Source of the DNA: Ascidia mentula
Taxonomy: Eukaryota; Chordata; Ascidiacea; Phlebobranchia; Ascidiidae
Assembly (NCBI GenBank): GCA_947561715.1
Contig: OX387197.1
Span: 10,785,001 to 10,849,000, forward strand
Length of the DNA stretch: 64,000 nucleotides
Reading direction: 5' to 3'
Within the stretch, counting starts at the first letter, position 1; each line of letters begins with the position of its first letter. Positions 1 to 12,275 of the stretch are shown in pieces. The notes under the pieces were generated by a model, which worked only from the letters and a program-made list of their open reading frames with translations, did no database searches and was not told the DNA's origin. Position numbers and translations under genes: made by a program.

Positions 1-198
1 GTAAAATTTTGGTCACTTGTAACAACAACATAGTACTTTTTTCCTGTTGTTCTAATATCACACAGTATTTCAATGCCAGAATACTGAGTCATTTCTCTGT
101 GATAGATTCTTACATGCAAAATGTTTTAAGCACATACCATGCTAGTATTCATCATTATTGTGTTGAAAGTAGGTCCTAAATGAAATGTTTATTTTCAG

Positions 199-1714
199 CT
201 GGCGTTCCTTCCTACATAATTGCCGCAGCCGTACTTGGTTCGATCATTCTCATCCTATTTTTAACGGTGGTCATCATCTACGCACTATACAGAAGTCGCA
301 CTGGAAAATACAGAGTGCGGGAGCAACGAGACAGGTGGAACAAAACGGTACACGTCCATCATATTGTCGCATGCTGCTTGCTTGTAAAATAGTCTTGTCT
401 GTACTTCTGTCTTACATGATTTCTGCGAATATTTCCACGTTAAGTTGTGTCTAATTGGCAAAATAGACGTTTGGTATTCACAACATAAAGCGGTTTAAAC
501 AGAAGAAACATGAAACGTATCTTAAACATTTATTGTACGAATGCGAACTAAACGGTTATTGCGAAAAGTATTTACATCTTATCAAGGCTAATGTTTGTAG
601 GTAGGTAAGGTTGATGCAGCAAATTAAGTCATATCTGACTTATTCCGTTAGCTGAGTGCAAAAACGCGTCGTGGATTATTACAAATGGTGGCCAAAAAAG
701 GCTATGTGTAAACCCGCCAACTGTGACGTCATGGTTTTGGAAATTCGTTTAAAACGATCGCAGGTTTCGAACACGACGTAATACGCCATAAACAAATAAA
801 CTTGTCGTCGTTTAACCCACGCCGGGGGATGTGGAGTCTTGTAAGCACAACGAAATTAATTACCTTTAAATGCTACCCACACAAGCGCTCATTGCCCTGG
901 GTTTACCCGACCACCACGTTCCGGCTATAATTTGCGCTTCTCTCGCTGCATAGCTCAGTCACCATTGACATATAGCGTGAGTTATTTGCTGTAGGCGTTC
1001 AGATAACAAGACTGGACTATCTTAAGAGGCCATCTCGTAGACTTAGTTTTGTAAATCCTCCACACCACGCGTATTGATAAGTTCAGGAAATACCAGGAGT
1101 GTGTTTGGTGTCGACATTCTATTGTCTTCTCGTGTTATGCCCCAAAGCAGTGCTTACAATGGGCGATAATTCTTGCATATACCGCTTCCGCAGTCAGTCG
1201 CGCAGACGGGTAAGGCTGTACAGACTTTCCAATCCGTAAGCCCCTTATGTGTAGATTACATTTCCTTTACCGAATCGAATCGTTGTTATTGTCGCGTTAT
1301 ACTTTATAATTTGCAATGCGAAAATGCGAAAAAAAGTCAGAATAATGCAGTTCATACATACAAAGCTGATACGGCACTTGTCATAATATCAAATTTTTCG
1401 TTATTGTGTATTTCTCCAAATTCTTACGTAATAATTAGAATTGCACGCATTCTTTAAAAACAAATGCAGCAATCGTGGAATCAAGAAGGCAATGCAAACA
1501 TAGCTATAAATTTTTAAATACGTAGTTTATGTGGCAAAACCTTCGAATAAATTGAGATTTACCAGATATGTCACTTCTGCGTTATTTACAGACATCAGCA
1601 CGCAGAACCCAGAGTTTCAACTCCATGAACCAGCGGTCACCTGTTGGAAGTGAACTCAGCGTTCCCGGTTCCGTCAATTCGACCACAACCAGGTCCACTG
1701 CCACATCGGTGTGA
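199..1714 (+). CDS. C-terminal two exons of a single-pass membrane protein (5' part outside window)
   Basis: Exons 199-347 and 1592-1714. The first exon follows a tttcag acceptor, starts in phase 1 and encodes a strongly hydrophobic segment (AAAVLGSIILILFLTVVIIY) followed by a basic stop-transfer stretch (RSRTGKYRVREQR). It ends at an ACG|GTACAC donor in phase 0. The second exon starts after ttatttacag, also in phase 0, and encodes a Ser/Thr-rich cytoplasmic tail ending in ATSV and a TGA stop. The last four residues fit a class I PDZ ligand (S/T-X-V), which suggests anchoring to a scaffold protein; that is inference. The ectodomain lies upstream of the window, so the family cannot be named. 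The 1.2-kb intron between them shows no other exon. Convergent with the kelch gene downstream. Confidence 0.6.
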
Positions 1715-2594
1715 TTTCCACTGCGAAAAACTTAAAGCGCCCTATAAGTTCCAAATATTGGGTGGTCGGACATGGCTGGCAAAGTAGCAGCTAAATCATT
1801 CCCGGCCAATGTTTTTGTTTCCTCTTTTACGCCGATTTCATCTTTACTTTCTGTGTTCCAATGCGTTTTTTAATGAAGCCTGACGCCATTAGTTATTTTT
1901 TGCGCTTACATATCACGTACTAGACAGTCGCTGTATATGTTTTTGGCCAGCCTTTGTAGTGTTTAATGTACATATCTCTGCATTTGGATTTGTTTGGAAA
2001 AACAAAAGAATCGTTTGGCTCCACGTTATACAACCGCCTTAAAACTAAATAGCTTGCTTAAAGTGAGTTACAGGTAAATGGCCTGGAGTCACTGTGAGAG
2101 TAATTGTTTGTACATACGAAGAGCTGTCCCAAAGTTCAGGGAACAAATAATGCTATTGGTCAGGTGTAACCATAAAGGTGCCATTTTAATTACTTCCGCC
2201 TATGGCTTTGCAACCCTAAAATTTGCAGTGATGAAATTTTTAAATACCTGTCGATGTCAATGCTTTCGAATCAACAAGAAACTAAACGATACCTTATTTT
2301 TTTGTAGCAATTCTTTTCTGTACATTGTATTTTATAAAGCCTGTTTTAGCGCAACAACTAGCACAAAGATAAAAACGCTGCCACGAATCTTATTGTACTA
2401 CACGCATGCTACTATGTATCCATACCCTCCATATGTCTTATTGCATATATTTCTTGTGTTTATTCGTTTCTTTGTGTTTATTCGTCACTTGAACCGCGTG
2501 CCTTTTGCCTGCTTTGTACTCGAATCAAGCCATCTACTGGATCAAGGACTGAGCGATTGTATATAGCAACGCTTTCGCGAATCCCGTTTTTCCA

Positions 2595-2600
2595 AATAAA
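2595..2600 (+). terminator. Poly(A) signal of the membrane-protein gene
   Basis: AATAAA lies about 880 bases after the TGA at 1712-1714. No other good signal is nearer the expected end, and the neighbouring minus-strand gene has its own signal (2698-2703), so the two transcripts would end tail to tail about 100 bases apart. Confidence 0.4.
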
Positions 2601-2835
2601 ACTATTTCAACAAATCTGGACTTTTTTACATTTGGTTTTAACATGTAGCCTACGGTTTCACAAATGACAGACTTGACATACGTTGATAGAAAAGCAATTT
2701 ATTGCAAGGTCTTTCTGGTTAGTACGGAAAATGTACAAAAACAAGCCAAATATATTCAGCGCTTCAAATATCATAAAAATATTTCCAAATCCAATAAAGG
2801 GAAAAGGCACAGGCAATGTCGAGATAGATCAAACG

Positions 2836-5800
2836 TCATCTTGTGACGTCGAACACGTAGCAAAGCCCTGCATTTCTTGAGTGTTCCGATAATCTTGCAC
2901 TTAATATCGACCAGGTATCGTTTTCTTTGTCATAAGCTTCAACAGTGTTAAAAAACGTTCCTGAAAACAATACTCCCATTGTTAAAACGTCTTGAAAGGT
3001 TGCCCAAGATTCAAATGCAGACTGCAGTATAGAAATGGTAAGTTATTGGTATGTGGTGGAAACCTTGTGCTTTCCATGTACCGATTTTTTCGCATGTAAT
3101 TCTTATGTGCCACAACTTTCATCCCATTTTATTCTTTAAAAATATTCGGATTTTAGGTCCGACTAAATTTCAGTAAAAACTCACTGCTGGCAGCAAGTTA
3201 CAGCATGTTATAGTTTATAATGGAAATCAGTTTACTATCTTTTCATGCGCGGACAAGGTTTTTGCTTCTGTCATCTCTGGAGTATAATGCTCCACTTGCA
3301 ATCGTGCGATACGCCACTGTATGCGCTCTCACCTTATGATTAGGCAAAAATGCAATATCTACTAAAATTAAAAGTCCTTTACCACGGTCGTAGTCGTAAC
3401 CACCAGCAGCCAAAAGTCTTCCTCTGTAAACTGTCACGTGCGTTCCCACTCTTCTGTTCAGCATGTTGGATAGTCTGGTCGACAAGCAAAGTTTAGTTGA
3501 CAACGTACAGATATAGGCTGATTGTTATACGCTGCTGAAATAAGGTTTTCACCTTTTCCACTCTCCGGTTTTAACATTGTAACAATCGACGCGAACAGTT
3601 TGTCCACCAACAACGTAGAGAACGTCTTCAATCGTTCCGCAACTCATACCGTACTCGGATAGGGGGTGAAACACTGTTTGCGGAAAATAGTTTGTTGTTG
3701 TTGTAACGCTGTCGGGTGGATTTTATCTGTGTTAAACTTATACCTGGGGAGACGTATTCTGTGGGTAAACTCCATTGCCGAGCGGTCGTATTATATTGCT
3801 GCACTTGACTTGTAGTTTTGATTGAAGTTGTACCAAACTGACCACACACCACGTATACACTTTCACGAAGTGAAGCACAAGCAGCATTCCCAACTCCTGT
3901 AGGGAAACGGCTGGTGTAATACAACTTTACTTAATTTATTGTTTGAAGTAAATGAAAGCACGGAAGCATTACATATAAGTAAAACTGTGATAAACTTCAA
4001 GATTGTTGTTCTTTAAAAAATTGTTATGACAACAATGTGTTTTTTTACCGTGAAGAATAAATTGAAAGGTTTGAGTATTAATTGTACCACTTCTGATATA
4101 ATTTCTCACAAACAATTAGCCCTTCCACTCGTGTTCTTCAAACAAAAACTTCTACCTATTGGCATCTTGGGTTCCTCGATCCAGACGTCCTTGTTCGTAT
4201 CGTACTTTTCTGTTGAGTTGTGAACGAGTACTCCGTCATACCCACCGCAAACGTAGATTCGCTCGTCGACAACAGCGGTACAGTGCATCATCCTACAAAC
4301 GTTTATGGGACAACACGTCAAACGCATGTCGGAAATGAGCTATAAAACAGCTATTTGTACGAAATGGTATATTTTCTATTACAACTCTTTTTTATGTCAA
4401 GTCGCGACAATACAAATTGCCAATCCCAAATAACATTTGGAATTACCCATTCGAAAGCTCATTAAACACTATTTAAAACGTATTTAAAAGTGCAACAGAA
4501 TAATTTTTTGTCTAATTTTATATGTAAACCTTAAATCCATCTTATTAAAGTTAATTAAAGTGAACACAACTGTTGTTTGGACCAACCTTTTGTGCTTCAT
4601 CTCGCTCACTTTTATCCACTCATCCGTTCTGGTGTCGTATCGCCATGTAGCGCCAGACGGCAAAAGTTTGTCATAATAAAATCCACCCATGATATATATG
4701 TTTGTGCCAACAGAGGCGATTGTGTAGTCCTCGATCACGTGATCAGGAAAAGTAGCGATTGGTTGAAAATTAGCCACGTATTTCTCAGGTTGGATGAGAC
4801 CTTGCGAATCCGACGGTAAGTCGTCAGAGTCAGAACCACTGCTTACATTACCGGCAAAAATGTCAGATTCCGCCCAACATTCAACGAACTTGACAAGATC
4901 ATCGCATTCCACTACGTGGCAATCGGTAATTGGACGCAGCGCATAACCGCCGATGTGATAGAACTTGTGTGTGAAGCTGAAATGAGCCATAGCTGGTATC
5001 GTAGAACAATTTGCTAATGATTTGCAAGGAGTATCCACTTCCTGAACTTCCAATATTTCGGAGTGTTGTTTGCGGTATACTTTATTCCTCTTTACGAAGT
5101 TAAAGCTGGAACATTCTTGCACGTTTTTTGCGCTCCTATAACAAAGCTCTTAATTATTGTATATTTTCTCACAGTATTTTATTTGTTACCGATAGATTTT
5201 ATAACCATTCGGCAAGTATAGCGCTAAACACACCTTCGTAGCGCCATCTCCCGGGCGGTTGATTTGAGGATAGTTTCCCGACTGTAAGTGTCCGCGAGGG
5301 CGTATGTCTCGTCAAGGTTAAATGGTGTTATCTTGCTGCATATGTAACGGTCCAACGCACTTGATCCCGCTGCAAATCCCAGCATATCCGCTATTTCTGT
5401 CAGTTCCCATGCTTCTTCCAAATTTTTCACAATATGGTGGAGTCTTTGCATGTAACAGTGTTGTTACATTCTCGTAATGTTAATCATATTAATAAAGTCT
5501 CGTAAAATAAAATATTTAAAAAGAATAGTTTATACACAAATCCACACGCAACACAAAACACAGCACTGTAGACGAACAGGGTGTGTGTTAAAAACGTTAG
5601 CAACATCAAAATGGCATTTAGTAAATAGTGAAAAAATTTAGTGAAAAAAAAGGTTCTTCTGCTTGTATTACTAGTAAGATATTGCGTTGAGTTGCATGCA
5701 CCTTGCAAGGCAAGAAGTAATAGTTAGCAAATGTGGGACATGTTGGCGTTCCTTTAGAAAAGTTACGATAGCAGATCACAAAACAATTAAACACATTTGT

Positions 5801-6003
5801 TACCTTGTTGTTGGTTTGCTCTCGCCAAGGGCAATAACTTTTTGTAGCTGATTTCGAGAAATGTGCGCCAGATTAACATGTCTATGGTTTCGCTCCATAA
5901 AACTTCCGTCAAGCAGTCCCCGCACATAATCGCTCGCTCCCGTCAGCGCAGATTTCGAACAGTTGAATTCCCCGTCAGAGCATATTACTACATGTAAAAC
6001 CAT
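2836..6003 (-). CDS. BTB-BACK-kelch (KLHL-like) protein
   Basis: Eight exons, read right to left: 6003-5804, 5443-5234, 5135-4587, 4292-4156, 3896-3744, 3673-3553, 3474-3333, 3021-2836. The lengths sum to 1698 bases (565 aa) and every junction agrees in phase. Exon 1 gives the BTB core (SDGEFNCSKSALTGASDYVRGLL). Exon 2 completes BTB (AADMLGF-like ADMLGF) and begins BACK. Later exons carry kelch blades with the GG signature: IYIMGGFYYD, IYVCGGYDG, LYVVGGQT, LLAAGGYDYD. KLHL proteins usually act as substrate adaptors for cullin-3 ubiquitin ligases. The chosen ATG leaves out the first helix of a typical BTB domain, and an in-frame stop sits just upstream, so either the start is real or a weak acceptor (acaag) joins another 5' exon. 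A polyadenylation signal for this strand lies at 2698-2703. The exact orthologue is not recognised. Confidence 0.8.
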
Positions 6004-7012
6004 AGCTTGTCAGATGTCTGTGCTGTAAATGCATTGCTAACAAAGTTACGATACACACCAGCGATGACGTCTCCATCTGTAGTAAACTTCTCTGGACCAT
6101 TAACCACATCACCGCAATCTGACTCGTCTCCCATGCTTGCATTAAGCCTAGGAAATCACCATCCAAGATCTACCACAAAAATCCAAAGTTCTATCTGGAA
6201 CTACAAAACAATTCTCACCCCAACCAAAAAGCCTAAAAGACACAGTTCACGTTGAATGTATACAAGTTGACTATCAGGCGGTTTCTTAAATGTGGCGAAC
6301 AGAAGCAGTTGATAACGATGTGCACTGGACTCACCATTAACCTCGATTTAGGCTTCATCATATCTTCGCTCAAGTAGCGCTGCGCGACAGCTGTCTGTGG
6401 TACGTCACATCTACGCCATAGATGCATTTGTTTGTGCGTGCTGTGCTCGACGAAAATGAACCAAACCCTGATGAAATGCAACGTTTTTGGTTTTCTCGCA
6501 ATAGTATTGGAATCAAGAAGAAAGATTTAAGTTTTTAACATGAGCCTAATTGTGAACAACTGAAAAACCTCTCAGGAGAGGGCGTACTTTATACAATAGT
6601 ATGACCAAAATGTTGTACTTTGTGTGACATTTACACCCAGTATGGGAACAGGATTTTAAAACTTGATTTCGGAAGTTGCTGTTTGAATAGATTAGTTTTA
6701 TTAATATTTTCCAAAAAGCTTACTGGTAGGCTACCTGAAAAAGCATACTGGCAGAACCAGTTATTTTATCAACTCAACAAACATTCACGTTCGTCAAAAG
6801 ATTGTCAAAAGTATACGCGGGATTTTGCTACTGAGTTTCTGACAATATTTATGATGTAATTAAATGAATAAATTCATGTTTTTTTGCAAACTTTACGGTT
6901 GATTGCAAAGGCAGTAAAGCGAAGCAGAAATTGCGGTACTGCATTGGTTGCACGTGAGCGCCATGAGGTGTTTCGAGGTGGTTGAAAGGTTTGCTCCTGT
7001 AGCTAAGACAAT
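6004..7012. other. Intergenic region between the kelch and CARF genes
   Basis: Divergent promoter region. Short open stretches occur at 6007-6255 (+) and 6233-6481 (-), but neither shows splice sites or a recognisable protein. It could hold a 5' exon of the kelch gene near 6010-6160. No repeat or RNA gene was seen. Confidence 0.4.
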
Positions 7013-8322
7013 ATGGGACATGACAACATCATTGAAAAGAACCCTGAAGTTAATGAAAGAACAACGGCTGCATTGAACCTAATAAAAGCTAAATTGCAAG
7101 ATGTGCGGTCGCTCAACGACGGAAATACCATCACCGGCTATGTGGATGGCAAAGAAACCTTAAACGATTTTCTGAAACAATATGATCAAGTGTGTTCTAC
7201 TTCGTATAGTGTACGATCATCCGGGAAAAAATCGATGCCCTCATTAAAGAAAGCACAAAGATATGGTAACCAAGGTACCGGTATCCTTGTTGTAACATTA
7301 TGAATATTTAAAATAAAAGACAGTTAATCATGACAGACCGAATATACTGGGAATTATCCAACGGGCAACCCAAAATTCCATTCATGGGCATTCCATTTGT
7401 TGTTCGCTCTTCAGTTATCAAAGATTGCCAATATGGCCCACGTTACTACAAGCCAAAGGTACCCTACCAGTGCTTTCAAATTGTTTGTTTTAACCAACTT
7501 TTTTCATGGCAGAGGAAAAAAGACAGAGTGGCTGCATCAAAAAAGAGAACTGTTACCTCTCATTCTAAGAAAAACAATTGTCCAGCTAAAATAGCCTTTA
7601 GGGAAATTGTTGTGTTCAAGGATTACACTCTTCCGTCAGTTTCTGAAGGCGTTTACCACAGGCAAAGAAAAAAGGAATTAATTAAAGAGTTACGAAACAA
7701 AATAAACATTGAAAACATTTTAACCGTAACCCGTTTCTATGTTCAAGTGCCCATGCCCAATGTTCATCATTTTCATCCAAGTTGTGCAAAACCACTGAAA
7801 ATTCTTTCAAACTCTGATTTTTTACCTACACAGAAAAACCTTCATAAAACATTCAAGGATGTTTTGTTGGAATTGACTAATTTGGACCATTCTTCAGCTA
7901 AAAATGAATCATTGGAAAGTGCAACTATACTGTTGCAACAAGCAGTTAATGTGTTAAAATATGATGGTGTTTCTTCCAACCATGAAAATATATTTCCTGG
8001 TTTTAATGAAAATTGGAGCCAACAACGAAAGAGACCCAAATTAACATCTGTTCAACATGCAGCACAAGAACAGAATGGCTTTTCTACTTTGATGAAAGTT
8101 CCACAAAATTCATATCCTACAAATATTGTGCACCTCTACAGCACAACAAGGCAAACTGCTTTGGCTCAATTGCCATCATGGCCAAGAAACAGTGATGTAA
8201 ATTGTGTGATCCCATTGCCTAGTTTACCCACACAGACCAAAGGTCAATTCTTTCACACTCCGTTGCAGATGGTAAAACTGCACTCATTGAAGGACCAAAT
8301 ATGTTGTGATGAAAACGTTTGA
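7013..8322 (+). CDS. CARF (ALS2CR8)-domain transcription-factor-like protein
   Basis: Exon 1 is 7013-7265, ending ATATG|GTAACC in phase 1. Exon 2 starts at 7337 after catgacag and completes a GAC codon. The joined frame gives 412 aa. N-terminal residues resemble the start of the CARF domain (NTITGYVDGKETLNDFL). The following block has IPFVVRSSVIKDCQYGPRYY and then KKNNCPAKIAFREIVVF, typical of the CARF/ALS2CR8 DNA-binding region with its conserved CxxG and NCPAKI. The C-terminal half is low in recognisable domains. A further 54-base stretch, 7459-7512, has good splice ends (AAAG|GTACCC, catggcag|AGG), is in frame and free of stops; if spliced the protein is 394 aa and the CARF block is more compact. 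Human CARF is a calcium-responsive activator; the same role here is inference. Confidence 0.65.
7459..7512 (+). other. Probable 54-base in-frame intron in the CARF-like gene
   Basis: The segment begins gtaccc and ends catggcag, lies on codon boundaries, contains no stop codon, and encodes a cysteine- and phenylalanine-rich insert that interrupts the CARF core between YYKPK and RKKDRV. Removing it preserves the frame. Either it is spliced, as I favour, or it is retained in some transcripts. Confidence 0.55.
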
Positions 8323-9343
8323 GAGTACGATCAGAGAAATGTTCTTTCAGTGAAATGAAATGTCACATATTGTTTTTTCCCCCGTTTATTGTAATATGGT
8401 GCTTAACAGCTATGCATGTGTAACACACCATACTATTACTGTCTGTAACTAATTTTATCAATTTTTATACAACAACCACTGCTTTATATTTTCATGTGTG
8501 TTGGTTTCTCCTTGTGTGGCACTTTATGATTGGCCCTGCCTGATATTTTTGACATTAAAATACCTTAAAACAAGGTAATCTTTAAACAATTTGTTGCTGA
8601 CACTACCAGGCATAATATTCAAAGCTCTAATGGTAAAATTTATTTATTTGGTTGACATTTCAAAAGTTTTGCCAGAAGATCTTTGAATTTGTTCAAGGTA
8701 CTCTGCTTGATATTAGATAAACACGTTAATAGTTGGTTAGTAAACATATGTTTAGTACTATGGAAATTTACAAATTGTTGGCCTGGAAAAACGGCACAAA
8801 TTTGTTTCTATATATCTTACCATGTCAGTTTATTTAATATCTATGATGGGACGCCCATGTCGAAAAATTTTGCAGCACGTGGATATTTTTCAACCGTTTT
8901 CCTTGCATCCATTTCCCCCCCACTGTTCTTCCTTCTTTTATCAGCGAATTTAAAGGCTGGTCGACAAACGAGACCAGCCAGAACCAACAACCACAGTGTG
9001 TGGAGCACACTATGGTCAAAAAGCAATTGCTTGTATACAGAGCTCTGCGCAAGAAAGTCGTCAAATTGTTGTTTTGACATTTCAAAACCCCAAAATAAGT
9101 AACGATAATGATGTCAGTACGACTGTTTCATGAGAACAAAAAAACATTCTCTCAACCAAATCTTTACCATATCTATCTATAGACTTTTTGTGACATCATA
9201 ATTTGCCAGTGACAAGCGCCTTACTTTTTGTGACATCACAAATTGTTGTTGCAAATACGTTTATGCTCCGTCATTGTTGTTTTTTGCAAAGGCATAAGAG
9301 CAACATTTTGATTAGTGTGCCGTGTGCTTACTGAAAGTGTGAC
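8323..9343. other. Intergenic region with the CARF 3' UTR and the fucosyltransferase A promoter
   Basis: AT-rich DNA. A stretch near 8603-8690 has wording (accaggcata, ttttgccagaaga) seen in the ends of the repeat family at 42.5 and 56.6 kb, so it may be a worn copy. A candidate small gene on the minus strand (8841-9080) is listed separately. Confidence 0.35.
8841..9080 (-). CDS. Candidate 79-aa membrane microprotein
   Basis: An intronless ORF begins with ATG in the context GAAATGT and ends at a TAG. The predicted protein has a polar N-terminus (MSKQQFDDFLAQSS), one hydrophobic helix (LHTLWLLVLAGLVC) and a strongly basic then amphipathic tail (FADKRRKNSGGEMDARKTVE). This layout is common for small mitochondrial or ER membrane proteins. 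I do not recognise the family. Overlapping open stretches in two other frames weaken the case, so this may be chance. Confidence 0.3.
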   Translation of the reverse strand: MSKQQFDDFLAQSSVYKQLLFDHSVLHTLWLLVLAGLVCRPAFKFADKRRKNSGGEMDARKTVEKYPRAAKFFDMGVPS

Positions 9344-11188
9344 ATGAGTGGAAGCGGTAAAGTAAGCAGCCAAATACTGTTTTTGTTTGTGTTAGCCATT
9401 GGCTTTCTGCTGTTAATTTATACAAACGTCAAAATCGCCAATGGGACAGCTTTTGATATGACACACGAACATAATATGTGGAAATCCATCTTCAAAGGAA
9501 ACGATGCTTCAGTGGACGAGGTGTGGGCTTTAAATACGCAAGATGCGTTGACTGACAACTCTACAGTGCTGTCCCCATATAAGGTAAGCTATTGGTTAAG
9601 TAGATTTGGCTAATTTTGCATTGGACACAGATAAATTGTGTCAACACCAGAAACCGTACTTCCTTTGCAGCAGTGGTGTTGGAGAAAAGTGTCATGTCTT
9701 AATCACATCCCCATATATATCAAAAATTACTAAAATATGTCATAAAGATTTCATTTTTGACCTTTATTGCTTGCAAATCGTTGTTTCGGTGTTACATTTT
9801 TCAGAATATTCTTCTGTGGGATAGTGTTTCGTGGTTTGCTCTGAAAACTGCTGGAAATGTTGATGCGTGCGGAAAGTGCTACATAACAAGAGATAAGAAA
9901 AAGGTCCAACTGCAAATTGCATAGCATTTGCATTATTTGTAAATTGTAACACTTGACTGAACCTAGTAGATTGCTGAGATAAACACTGGGGCAGTTCTTG
10001 TTGAGTGGAGTTCTAATCCCCAAAAACCACCTGGCAAAACCCAAAGGTAGGGGAAGGCAGATTCTATCTGCTAAAATATGTACAAAGGATTTGCTCGTTG
10101 TTACCAGCAATAGATGTATAACCATTATGGGAACTTTTCCATGCAGGCGGCAAGATCAGTTGTACGTTTGGTGGAGTATGGAGGGACCTTCCATTGCCAA
10201 GGGTGGCGACCCACAACGGTTTAAGCTTTATCCAAATGGTTTCTTCAATGCTACTCTTAGCTTCAGGTGACTGTATAGGTAATACATGATCCGCAATTTC
10301 CATGAACGCTGTAGATTTTGTGATCCAGAGTTATTTCTTCCATTGATTTGTTTCATAGCTTATATATCCGATTTATTTTATTCACTAATAAAAATTCAGT
10401 GATTACATAGACGAGACTCGACATTTTACAATCCTGTGTGGATATGGTTCGGCAACATCAGCATCGTCAATCTAGTAAAAACACGTTTTGGAGGTATTGA
10501 AAATAATCTTGATAAACTCCTGCTGCGCAAAAGCAAAGTTGCCGCCTGGATGGTAAGCAACTGCGGGACAGGTTCAAACGCAAAAAGAAGAATAACTTTT
10601 GCCCAAGAACTTGTCGACAACGGATTAAAACTGGAGCGATTTGGTAGATGTTTTCCAAAATCCGGATCAACTCCTAAGCGGAATACACCGGAGTTCTTCC
10701 GGTTTCTCGAACCCTACAAGTTTTACATGTCGTTTGAAAACGCCATCCACTGCACCGACTACATCACCGAAAAGTTCGAAATTAATGCATTGGCGGCAGG
10801 CGTGGTTCCTGTGGTCATGGGCGCGGCCAGAGAAGAATACGAAGCAATCGCCCCTCCACATTCCTTTATTCACGTGGATGATTTCCCGACGGCGAAGAAA
10901 CTAGTAGAATATCTCGATTATTTAGATAAAAACGCAACTGCGTACGCCGCATATTTGGCGTGGAGGACTATGGACCCTTATGAATTGTTTCCGTACGGCC
11001 GACATATTGGCTTTTGTCAACTTTGTCGGACAATGTACGGTGTATCGCCTGACGATCACCGACCTTTTGCTGAAATATATAACACCCGCAATGCCAGCTA
11101 TCCGAGTAATAGACCGATCAAGCAATACCGATTCGAATCGATATACGACTGGTGGCACGCATCCCAAACTCAGGAGTGCTTGGGATAA
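9344..11188 (+). CDS. GT10 alpha-1,3-fucosyltransferase, copy A
   Basis: Five exons: 9344-9583, 9805-9903, 9970-10046, 10147-10266, 10411-11188; 1314 bases, 437 aa, all phases consistent. It is a type II Golgi enzyme: a short cytoplasmic tail, an uncleaved signal anchor (QILFLFVLAIGFLLLIYTNV), a stem, and the GT10 catalytic domain. Exon 2 carries ILLWDSVSW, exon 4 VWWSMEGPS, exon 5 the donor-binding signature FYMSFENAIHCTDYITEKF followed by NALAAGVVPVVMG. Such enzymes move fucose from GDP-fucose onto GlcNAc of N-acetyllactosamine or related glycans. The C-terminal half carries several cysteines as in animal family members. It faces copy B tail to tail; exons 4 and 5 are nearly identical between them, exons 1-3 are not. 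Acceptor specificity cannot be told from sequence. Confidence 0.9.
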
Positions 11189-12275
11189 TTAAAACTGCGT
11201 CTTTATCTTTTCATTTTGAGAATGAACTCCTTGGTGCGAAGTCACGTTTACGTCAACCTAAAATTTAATGTAATATTGGCACCGATTTACCACTAGGCAC
11301 TCTAACAATCGTTTACTGATTGGATTAGAAGTGTCCTTCAAAGAAAATGACGCACAGCACAAAGAAGTTGAGCATTGCATTGCACGTTTAGTGTTCAATG
11401 CACCATTATGCGTAAGAGCGTCATGTATATGTGTCAATTGCAACCAACATATTTACCTCGTTGAACTTGTGCAACTTGACTGAGAAATCGCGTTCAACCA
11501 CTGCCATCAGAAGGTTACACAAATCCCGGATGTTGACCAGGATGTATTTCAACATCGCTGCTTTGTCCCTACTTTGTCCAATATCGTTTACAAGCACTTC
11601 CTCGGTTGTAATACCAAGCGTTACTGCGACTATCGAAATCTGCTTCTCGTGGTTCAATATTGATGTGGTTTTGTAGTGTCATTAGTCCGTGTATGACCTG
11701 TATGGTACCTATAGGCGCTCTTTATGTTTTCAGGACGGTTCACCAGTCTGCCACTGTCCACTTTTTCCATTGTATATAAATGTAAGTGCATGTGCGATCT
11801 TGTCATGGTTTTGTTTGTAAAATGATAAAACCATGCAAAGTTTGTTGATAAAACCATGCAAAACACAGCCGCAATATTTTTGCAGTCGTGACTGAGCTTC
11901 AATATGTCTTCGTTTGTGTATTTCCCGTTTCTTCATTTCGATTTTGATTTGGTTTACTTCTTCCGATAAACTGACTGCTACAGATTCACGTTTATTTGAT
12001 TCACAACACAAGTACCAAAATTGCTACTAGTTTCAAGTACAGTATAAGAACATGCATAGCTATATTTGTTAGAACGTTTGGCAGTAAGTTTCAAAAAAGT
12101 ACATAAAGCAGCACCTCTGTGAACGGTTAGCGCGCACAAACCAGCAGAACCTTTCACAAACTTTGCGTTTGGGCAAATGAGCATTTTTCGTTCTTGCAAG
12201 TGATACATTGGCACCTAACAGTTACAAGAAGTGATAAAGGTCATTGAAAAAGCGAATTTGCGCCTCATTTTTACA
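11189..12275. other. Spacer between the tail-to-tail fucosyltransferases
   Basis: About 1.1 kb. Sequence identity between the two copies stops at the stop codons, so the spacer is not a simple palindrome centre. It holds possible exons of another minus-strand gene at 11457-11960, listed separately. Nothing else was recognised. Confidence 0.5.
11457..11990 (-). pseudogene. Possible exons of a coiled-coil (CCDC42-like) protein
   Basis: Two stretches look coding. One, about 11830-11985, reads as a charged helix (NQIKIEMKKREIHKRRHIEAQ) after a tctgtag acceptor. The other ends at a CAACGAG|GTAAAT donor at 11457 and reads SRDKAAMLKYILVNIRDLCN. The order and spacing recall flagellar CCDC42/CFAP73-type coiled coils, but this is only resemblance. 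No start, stop or complete splice chain was found, so it may be a fragment left by the duplication that made the fucosyltransferase pair, or part of a larger gene interrupted here. Confidence 0.25.

Noticed and set aside
2078-2566. 162-aa plus-strand ORF
   Set aside because: Lies in the probable 3' UTR of the first gene; composition is that of translated AT-rich DNA.
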